NCBI RefSeq assembly: GCF_902459535.1
Contig: NZ_LR699553.1
Coordinates: forward strand, 2,418,001-2,482,000
Reading direction: 5' to 3'
Length of the DNA: 64,000 nt
Source of the DNA: Paraburkholderia dioscoreae
Lineage (GTDB): Bacteria > Pseudomonadota > Gammaproteobacteria > Burkholderiales > Burkholderiaceae
Below are positions 45,202 to 51,135 of the stretch, piece by piece (within the stretch, counting starts at the first letter, position 1; each line of letters begins with the position of its first letter). The notes under the pieces are model-generated. The model did not search any database. It had not been told where the DNA came from and saw only the letters and a program-made list of their open reading frames with translations. The position numbers and the translations under genes were made by a program.

Positions 45202-45477
45202 TCAATCTTCTGAAAGCTTGTCTAACGGGTTTTCCGTGAACGTCATGTACTGCTTGAGATCAGGTTGGCCCATTGACAAAAGTTTGACGATCCCGCCGCC
45301 GAACCTGCGCACGAATTCGTCATCAATCCTGAAGTTGAACTCGTCCAGTAAAACGGGTATTTCACTTGCCCCCTTCAAAGCTGAAGACAGCCTTTCAGGC
45401 ATGACGCACTGCAAGATCAACTGTTGGCGATTCTCGTCGTACGTCACCACTATTGAACACGGCAGAAATTCAGTCAT
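45202..45477 (-). CDS. Small protein abutting the RHS gene, candidate immunity protein
   Basis: A 91-aa acidic protein (MTEFLPCSIVVTYDENRQQL, then LLDEFNFRIDDEFVRRFGGG). Its ATG follows the RHS stop codon with no gap (TAAATG), so it must be translated by reinitiation from the RHS message. That layout is typical of the immunity gene of a polymorphic toxin. I do not recognise the family. Composition differs from the chromosome core, as for the rest of the island. Confidence 0.6.
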   Translation of the reverse strand: MTEFLPCSIVVTYDENRQQLILQCVMPERLSSALKGASEIPVLLDEFNFRIDDEFVRRFGGGIVKLLSMGQPDLKQYMTFTENPLDKLSED

Positions 45478-47073
45478 TTAATACCCCCGGCACTCTTGAT
45501 AATCGTTCCACGCATTCTGCTTGCAAAGCGCTTTCCCTCTTTCGCCGCCCATAACGTAGGCGAAGTTATCGCACCGCTGCAGCTCCACCTCATATTTGGC
45601 ATGGCAGTATGTTTCACGCCACTCGTTATCCCCACTGCTGCCACATTTAACCATTCCGCCATCACCACCACCAGCCCCAAAGAGCGCGCTGTAGAGCGTC
45701 GATCTTTTCGCTGAGCTGGTCACATCGGGTACGAGGACAGGATAAGGGACTTGCGCCTGATCACTCAGCATCACCTCCGTTGTCTCGCCCCATGCCGGAA
45801 CTATTGCGCTCAGCTCACTACCAAAAAGTTTCCCCACCGGCTCGGCTTTCCACGGCATGTAGCACTCAACGCACATGCTTGGCACGAAGGGCCGGGTATC
45901 TGTCTGGAGTCCAGTGAGATTAGCAGGCGGCGCGACCGGCTCATTGCCCAGCTCCTAGTTGGTGAGCCACATTCCTAACTCAGCGTCGCTGATCGGCTGC
46001 CACCATGCGCCGTTAGTTGAGCCCTTAGCCAAATGTGACGAGACCAAGCCATTCGCGGCGTACTGGTAATCGACTGCCAGTACACGAGCAAGTCCGCCAT
46101 TCAACGAACTTGCCGGTTCGTTATACTGAAAGGACTTTACGCGACCACGCTCGTCGCATCCAATGCTTGCCTGACCGCTATTACCCACTATCTGTGTCGC
46201 GCGGTTCTCTGCATCGCGACCGAGGGTTCGCATTGCCCAACCGGATACGGCGTCCCGCGTCGTCGCGATGTTGCCACGCGCATCATAGGTGTAGGTCCAG
46301 TCCTCAGTCTTCACACCATTCCGGACGACAGTGGCAGACACGAGACGGCCCGCCTGATCGTAGCGCGCCCCGACCGTCATCTGATCGCCCGCCGCAACCG
46401 CCTGCATTCCCTGTTCGCCCGTCGGGTCGGTTGTCTGCCACTCTGCGTAGCCGGTGACGTTACCTTGTGTGTCATAGACGAACGCCCTGATCTTGCCAGG
46501 CATCGCGACCAGATGCGGGCGCAGTGAACTGTTGTCGCTGTACTCCACGGTTGTTACCGTCTTGCTGCCTGCGACCGTTGCAACTGCTTTCGTTGGCCGG
46601 TTGGCGCCGTCCCACGTGTACTGTGTATTCCCGTCCGGCGTAGCTCTTTGCTTCAAGTTCCCTGCGGTATCCCAAGTGCGTGACACCGTGCCACCAGGTG
46701 TGACAATAGAGCCAGGGCGCGACGTGTCGCCAACACTAAAGGAATATGTGCTGTTGCCAGCCAGGTTGCCGACCGTGGTCGTGCCCGAGCCATACCTCAG
46801 TGAAACATTACGCGTCGTGTCAGGATGCGTGATCGAGATCGCACGTCCACTGGAATCGTAGGTCCATGTTGCGATCCTCGAGCCCGATTCGTCCTTGATG
46901 CCAGTCAATGCGTTTGGAAAGCGGACATCTTCGTACAGATACTGACGAACGTATCCAATTGGCGCGGTTACCGAAGCCAGATTACCTTTCGCATCGTACG
47001 CATAATGCGTGGCATTGCCCGAAGGAGGCACGACGCTCAAGATGCGGCCGCTACCGTCGTAGGTCAGACCAAG
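45478..47073 (-). pseudogene. RHS/YD-repeat protein, 5'-truncated by an IS and interrupted by an amber stop
   Basis: Reading from the IS edge at 47073, the frame encodes about 372 residues of YD repeats (LTYDGSGRILSV, YAYDAKGNLASV, YTYDARGNIATT, RYDQAGRLVSAT) ending GMWLTN at a TAG (45955-45957). The same frame continues without a shift for 159 more codons (ELGNEPVAPPANL to AWNDYQECRGY) and stops at 45478. A CAG-to-TAG change would explain this. The C-terminal part is Cys-rich (about eight Cys) and unlike YD repeats, so it may be the variable effector tip. The N-terminus and start codon are missing. Confidence 0.82.
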
Positions 47074-47113
47074 TGACCTTGCCCCTGTTTGACGAACCCC
47101 ATAACCGAGGGAG

Positions 47114-47319
47114 TTATGCGGCCTCGCCTTGTTGGGCCGCCAGCCAGTTCTTCTCAAACGTCATGGGGCTGACGTAGTCGAGTGTCGAGTGTAACCCGCG
47201 TGCGTTGTAAAAGCCCAGCCAGTTAATCACCTCATCCATTGCGGCACGCCTCGTGGCGAAGTGTCGTCCATGCATGCGTGCTACCTTCAGCGAACCCCAC
47301 AGACTTTCCGTCGGCGCGT
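47114..47319 (-). pseudogene. IS3 orfB transposase, 3' part
   Basis: Encodes the end of the DDE transposase immediately after the catalytic region: APTESLWGSLKVARMHGRHF through FYNARGLHSTLDYVSPMTFE to a TAA at 47114-47116. It is the exact continuation of the part at 48596-49308, separated by the IS110 insertion, so orfB is inactive. Confidence 0.9.
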
Positions 47320-48381
47320 TGACGCTCCTATGTCAAGCAGCGGCCGTCGAATCGGCCAGATCGGCCAAGATGAGCGGTACAGTTCACGGACGATATAGCG
47401 CTTCAGGCAGCGATGGATTTCCTTGTTCGACATGCCTTCCTTTGTCCGACGATCCACATACGCACGGGTACGCGGATCACTGCGCATCCGAACCATGGCA
47501 ATGGTCCATAGGGCGTTATTTGCAGACCGATCTCCGCCCCTGTTCAAACGATGCCGGACCGTCTTGCCGGACGACGCCTGCAACGGACTTGTGCCGCAAA
47601 GTGCCGCCAGCGCAGCTTCGCTTTTCAGACGTTCGGGATTGTCACCTGCGACAGCAACCAGTACCGCAGCGGTCTGCGGGCCAACGCCGAATCTCTCGCG
47701 AACTCGCTTGGCATGCTCGCTGGTGAGGCTGTCAAGCATGGTATCGAGTGCTTTGAGCTCTTCTGCCAGCGTCAGCCAACGCTTTGCCAGCAACCGCAGC
47801 GTAGTGGTGAGCGTTTGCAACATTGGCGTTTTGCCCAACGAGCGAAGACGGGCGCAACCCTCAACGCATTCTGCAACCTTCGCTTTCAGAAGACGATCAC
47901 GGATTTCCTGCGGCGCGCTGACGAGCAAAGCCCGTAACTGGTTGATAGCTTGCGTCTTTGCCTTGACTGCACTGCGCCTGGCAACGGAGACGGCGCGCAT
48001 CGCCTCGGCGGCACCGGACTGCTCCTTTGGAATAGCCGTAGCCCTTCCGGCGAGGACCGCACGCGCAGCGTTTTCGGCATCAGTGGGATCTGACTTCCCT
48101 CTGGATCGGCGCATGGCGCGATCGGGACGATTCACTTCAAGCACCTCGATCTCATGATCGCGCAGCACGCGGGCCAAACCCGCTCCGTAGGTGCCGGTAC
48201 CTTCAACGCCGGCGCGGCGTAGCTGGCCGAACGAGTTCGCCCATGTCAACAGGTCGAGATATCCTGCCGTGTCGGTCGTAACCGACAGCGTTCCGAGAAG
48301 CTTGCCTGTGTCGCTGATCACAGCCCCGACATGCGTATCCAGATGCGTGTCAACCCCCAGAATCACTTCGTTTTGTTCCAT
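47287..48381 (-). CDS. IS110-family DEDD transposase (bridge-RNA-guided recombinase)
   Basis: A 364-aa transposase. The RuvC-like N-terminal domain shows VILGVDTHLDTHV (Asp), AGVEGTGTYGAGL (Glu) and RGKSDPTDAENAARAV (Asp pair). The C-terminal Tnp_20 domain contains LCGTSPLQASSGKTVRHRLN with the likely catalytic serine (ASSGK). ATG 48381 follows the long non-coding end. The last codons are odd: after RELYR the frame reads SSWPIWPIRR and runs out of the element into IS3 DNA, whereas one base over it reads LILADLADSTAAA and stops just inside the element. A single-base loss near 47380 may therefore have altered the C-terminus. Confidence 0.9.
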   Translation of the reverse strand: MEQNEVILGVDTHLDTHVGAVISDTGKLLGTLSVTTDTAGYLDLLTWANSFGQLRRAGVEGTGTYGAGLARVLRDHEIEVLEVNRPDRAMRRSRGKSDPTDAENAARAVLAGRATAIPKEQSGAAEAMRAVSVARRSAVKAKTQAINQLRALLVSAPQEIRDRLLKAKVAECVEGCARLRSLGKTPMLQTLTTTLRLLAKRWLTLAEELKALDTMLDSLTSEHAKRVRERFGVGPQTAAVLVAVAGDNPERLKSEAALAALCGTSPLQASSGKTVRHRLNRGGDRSANNALWTIAMVRMRSDPRTRAYVDRRTKEGMSNKEIHRCLKRYIVRELYRSSWPIWPIRRPLLDIGASTRRRKVCGVR

Positions 48382-48595
48382 GCGTGTATCCGTTGTAGTG
48401 GGCGCATCGCCAACCCCACTCGCAGGACAGGACACTCATGGTGCAGTACAAAGCTCCTATCAGGTCACAGACGGTGAGCCCGGCAACGCTCGGGGAACGC
48501 CGGAACCCGATCGACAGGTCAACGCCAGGGCAGCTCGGCCAATCCCAACACGGGTCAGATCGGTCCGACGTTCGAGGCGTATTCTGAACTGAGTG
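47322..48595 (-). mobile_element. IS110-family insertion sequence nested in the IS3 orfB
   Basis: Boundaries come from rejoining the interrupted orfB. On the minus strand the target reads TTGTTGGGA-CA-ACGCGCC; the element begins after GGGA with CA-CTCAG and ends with GGAGCGT-CA before ACGC. A CA core is thus present at both junctions (47320-47321 and 48594-48595), and no inverted repeats exist, as is usual for IS110. Length is 1274 bp including one core copy. The 213-base non-coding end upstream of the transposase holds the bridge RNA. Confidence 0.9.
48425..48575 (-). ncRNA. Candidate IS110 bridge RNA with target and donor guides
   Basis: Minus strand, between the element end and the transposase start; the exact ends are not defined. 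Four guide segments appear in the order known for IS621-type bridge RNAs. Left target guide TGTTGGGA (complement of 48543-48550) equals the 8 bases before the core in the target. Right target guide GCGTTG (48520-48525) is the complement of core plus ACGC. Left donor guide ATAGGAGC (48453-48460) matches the element's terminal ATAGGAGCGT (47322-47331). Right donor guide TGAGTG (48433-48438) is the complement of core plus CTCA at 48590-48595. Spacers of 17 and 14 bases could form the two loop stems. Confidence 0.82.
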
Positions 48596-49308
48596 TCCCA
48601 ACAATCGCCACGTCGGCTCATCGATGAACGCATGCCGTAGGCCTTCAGCGTGTCCTGAAACAGGCCGCTGCAATACTGGCTGCCCCTGTCGCTATGCACG
48701 ATTACGCCGGCTTGTGGACGGCGTCGGAACCATGCCATGCGCAGCGCGTCCGTGACCAGTTCCGCTTTCATGTGCGGCTGCATCGACCAGCCCACCACCT
48801 GCCGGCTGAACAGGTCGATGATGACCGCGAGGTAGACCCAGCCTTCGGCTGTCGCCAAATAAGTAATATCACTCGTCCAGACCTGGTTCGGTGCGGTGGC
48901 GGTGAAATTGCGCTCCAGCAGATTCGGCGCAACCGGCAAATCGTGGTTCGAGTTCGTTGTCGCGATGTACTTGCGCTTGTGGCGAGCCCGAATGCCATGC
49001 TGAGCCATCAGCTTGCGAACCCGCTCCTTGCCCACGCGCACGCCAAGTGCGAGCAGTTCCTTCCACATGCGCGGCCAGCCGTATTCGCCTTTGACCTGCG
49101 CGTGAATCGCCTTGATGTTTGCCAGCAGTGCGTCGTCACTCACGCGGGTTCTGTGCGGCTTGTCCTGCGCAGTACGTTGCCGGTGCTGATGATATCCGCT
49201 CGGGCTGACATCCAGCACTTCGCATAGCAGTGAGACCGGCCAGTAGCGTCGATTACGCTCGATGAACGCGTACTTCACATCGATTCCTTCGCGAAGTACG
49301 CCGCGCAC
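48596..49308 (-). pseudogene. IS3 orfB transposase, 5' part
   Basis: DDE integrase-type transposase read in the -1 frame relative to orfA: KYAFIERNRRYWPVSLLCEV, then an HTH_21 region (GEYGWPRMWKEL) and the rve core (NQVWTSDITYLATAEGWVYL with the first Asp, VIVHSDRGSQYCS with the second). It breaks off in SRRGDCWD, just before the third catalytic residue (Glu of NAPTES), where the IS110 element enters. The remainder is at 47114-47319. Confidence 0.9.
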
Positions 49309-49574
49309 TTTTTTAGAATATCTCGCTCCATCTTCAGGCGAGCCACTTCTGCACGCAGCCGTGCCAGCTCCATCTGTTCCGGACTCACCGGCTTTGCGCC
49401 AGCTCCTGCCAGCTTGCCTTCCCGGTCGGCCTTTACCCAGTTGTACAGCGTCTGATCAACCACACCCAGTGTCGCCGCCACCGCCGCCATGCTTTGCCCG
49501 GCTTTGACCAGCCGCACAGCTTCCAGCTTGAACTCGAGCGTGTACTGCGCTCGCTTTGCCTTGCTTGTCATCAA
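49275..49574 (-). CDS. IS3-family orfA (HTH_8 DNA-binding protein)
   Basis: A 99-aa protein: helix-turn-helix at 9-55 (YTLEFKLEAVRLVKAGQSMA, VVDQTLYNWVKADREGKLAG) and a C-terminal leucine-zipper-like helix (LARLRAEVARLKMERDILKK). It matches IS3-group OrfA proteins, which bind the inverted repeats and join with OrfB by frameshifting. It is intact. CAAGGAGAAAAC precedes the ATG. Confidence 0.93.
   Translation of the reverse strand: MMTSKAKRAQYTLEFKLEAVRLVKAGQSMAAVAATLGVVDQTLYNWVKADREGKLAGAGAKPVSPEQMELARLRAEVARLKMERDILKKCAAYFAKESM
49308..49314 (-). other. Programmed -1 frameshift site (A AAA AAG)
   Basis: On the minus strand the orfA codons CTA-AAA-AAG contain the classic A6G slippery heptamer, 33 bases before the orfA stop. 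Slipping back one base continues into orfB to make the OrfAB fusion. Confidence 0.8.
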
Positions 49575-49635
49575 TGTTTTCTCCTTGCGTGAGTTTACCG
49601 CTCAGCAAGGGATTCGTTTTTCGGGGGCAAGCTCA

Positions 49636-49830
49636 ATCGGAGACCTTGTGCATCGCAGGACACTTTATCCACAGTTTGTGTTGACAGACCTGTTGATAAC
49701 ATCCGGAGATACTCGCTAAGTCCTTGGCCGCGCACCAGATTCTTCCACCGACGCGTTTAACGACGCCCTCTGCTCAAACCAGGACCGGCGCAGCGCCCCA
49801 CTCATTGCCGCAGGCCGACACCGGCTCGCA
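49636..49830. other. Right flank of the island, no gene
   Basis: A TTATCCACA (49665-49673, a consensus DnaA box) and a TGTTGATAAC (49690-49699) lie in 195 bases without coding potential. No RHS sequence resumes on this side of the IS. Confidence 0.5.
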
Positions 49831-50757
49831 TCAATAAACACTCGCCTCGCCCGCCGGCCGATTCTTGAAGCGCTTGTGCACCCAATAATATTGATCAGGA
49901 ATCCGACTAACCTGCGTCTCGAGAAACGCGGTGAGGCGCCGCGCGTCGACCGCGACGTCGTCGGACGGAAAATCGCTCAGCGCTTCGAAGATATTCAGCT
50001 TGTAGCCGCGATAGTTCGGCAGCACTTCCGTCACGAACGGCACCACCCGCGCATTCGCCGCACGCGCCATCCGCGAGACGGAGGTCAGCGTGCAGGCCGG
50101 CACGCCGAAGAACGGCACAAACACCGAATCGCGCAAGCCGAAATCCATATCGGCCGCCAGCATCACGGGCTTGCCTTCGCGCAGCGTGCGCAACGCCCGC
50201 CGCACGCTGTCGCTGCGCGGAATCATCTCCGTGCCGAAGCGGCCGCGCTGGCGCTTCGCCATCGCGTCGAACAGGAGGTTCGACATCGGCGTATAGAGCG
50301 AGGCGACCGGATGCCGCGTCGAATACATCATGCAGCCCGCCTCGATGCCGACGAAATGGAAGCCGACGAAAATCGTCGGCTTCCCCGTCATATCTGAGAG
50401 ATCGATCGCGCTCTCCACCTCGACCAGGCGCGCGAGCGCGCGCGCATTGCCGAACCACTGCGGCCCGCGCTCGACATAACTGCGGATGACGTGACAAAAG
50501 TGCGCCCGCGCCAGACGCTCGCGCGCCTCGTCGCTCATTTCCGGGAAGCACAGCTTCAGATTGGTATGCACGACACGTCGGCGCGTGCTCGGAATGCGGT
50601 ACAGCAAGGCGCCGATGCCCGTCCCGATTCGTGCGACCACGCTGTACGGCAAAAAGGCAAACGCGCGCAGCAGACCTGTCGTCAGACAGATCAGGATTCG
50701 ATTTTTCAAAGGCGGAGCCCGGTGGATGCTGGATGGCAAACACGCCGGCCGCTGCAA
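49831..50757 (-). CDS. lpxL: Lipid A late acyltransferase (LpxL/HtrB family)
   Basis: Up to 308 aa. One N-terminal hydrophobic anchor (ILICLTTGLLRAFAFLPYSV) is followed by the acyltransferase domain with the HX4E catalytic pair in FVGFHFVGIEAG (H134, E139), then MIPRSDSVRRALRTLREGKP and MLAADMDFGLRDSVFVPFFG, as in LpxL/LpxM. It transfers an acyl chain from ACP onto Kdo2-lipid IVA at the inner membrane. The start is uncertain: TTG 50757 is the longest; TTG 50709 (LKNRILICL) fits family length better. It could equally be an LpxM-type enzyme. Confidence 0.84.
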   Translation of the reverse strand: MQRPACLPSSIHRAPPLKNRILICLTTGLLRAFAFLPYSVVARIGTGIGALLYRIPSTRRRVVHTNLKLCFPEMSDEARERLARAHFCHVIRSYVERGPQWFGNARALARLVEVESAIDLSDMTGKPTIFVGFHFVGIEAGCMMYSTRHPVASLYTPMSNLLFDAMAKRQRGRFGTEMIPRSDSVRRALRTLREGKPVMLAADMDFGLRDSVFVPFFGVPACTLTSVSRMARAANARVVPFVTEVLPNYRGYKLNIFEALSDFPSDDVAVDARRLTAFLETQVSRIPDQYYWVHKRFKNRPAGEASVY

Positions 50758-51117
50758 TCTCAGCCTTGCCAGCGGACGAAGTGACAGGCGCGCGCGTCAT
50801 ACCGGGTCTCGCGCGGCGCGGAATTCGAGAATGGACGTCCCGCTTGCGGCGAAACGCAGTGGTGCCGGAGGCCGAACCCGTTCAGGGATCAGGCGTCCAT
50901 CAGGCGTCCTTTAGGACCCTTGATAAATGCACCGCCGACGTGATTAAAACACACCGCGCATGCCGCGCACACAATCCGCCGGGTGGGCCACCCGACAAGC
51001 GCCGTGAAAGCCGCGCCAGGCGGCGATTCCTGCTGTTTCAGAAATTGTTTCAGAAACTGGCATGCGCGGCGCCCGCCAGTTTCATGCGGCCCGCACGCGC
51101 CTGCTGCACCCTGAAGC
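50758..51117. other. Intergenic region between PBP1A and the acyltransferase
   Basis: About 360 bases without a gene. It contains a 12-bp tandem pair GTTTCAGAAATT / GTTTCAGAAACT (51035-51058). An AT-rich patch near 50930-50950 may carry the acyltransferase promoter; no clear boxes were found. Confidence 0.5.
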
Positions 51118-51135
51118 ACGTCCCCTTGCGGGACG
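51118..51135 (-). terminator. Hairpin directly after the PBP1A stop
   Basis: ACGTCCC and GGGACGT form a 7-bp stem with a CTTGC loop that starts at the base after the stop codon. There is no T-tract. Confidence 0.5.

Larger units (their letters stand above)
47074..49635 (-). mobile_element. IS3-family insertion sequence, interrupted by an IS110 element
   Basis: Terminal inverted repeats are visible: TGACCTTGCCCCTGTTTG at 47074 and, on the other strand from 49635, TGAGCTTGCCCCCGAAAA. They share TGA-CTTGCCCC and then ACGAA-CCC. The element encodes orfA and orfB in the IS3 arrangement with a slippery heptamer. Removing the nested IS110 leaves about 1.29 kb, a normal IS3 size. The flanking bases (CAAG on the left, ATCG on the right) are not duplicated, so one side has probably rearranged since insertion. 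Confidence 0.88.

Noticed and set aside
45955..45957. Amber codon considered as programmed readthrough or pyrrolysine
   Set aside because: No downstream readthrough context or pyl genes are visible; a simple nonsense mutation in an already truncated gene is the more economical explanation.
49665..49699. TTATCCACA and TGTTGATAAC near the island edge, with related motifs near 44411 and 53920, considered as a replication origin
   Set aside because: The boxes are isolated and widely spaced, with no AT-rich unwinding region or dnaA/repA gene.
44371..49830. Island considered as a phage or integrative element with attachment sites
   Set aside because: No integrase, no tRNA gene and no flanking direct repeats were found; only insertion sequences and RHS remnants.
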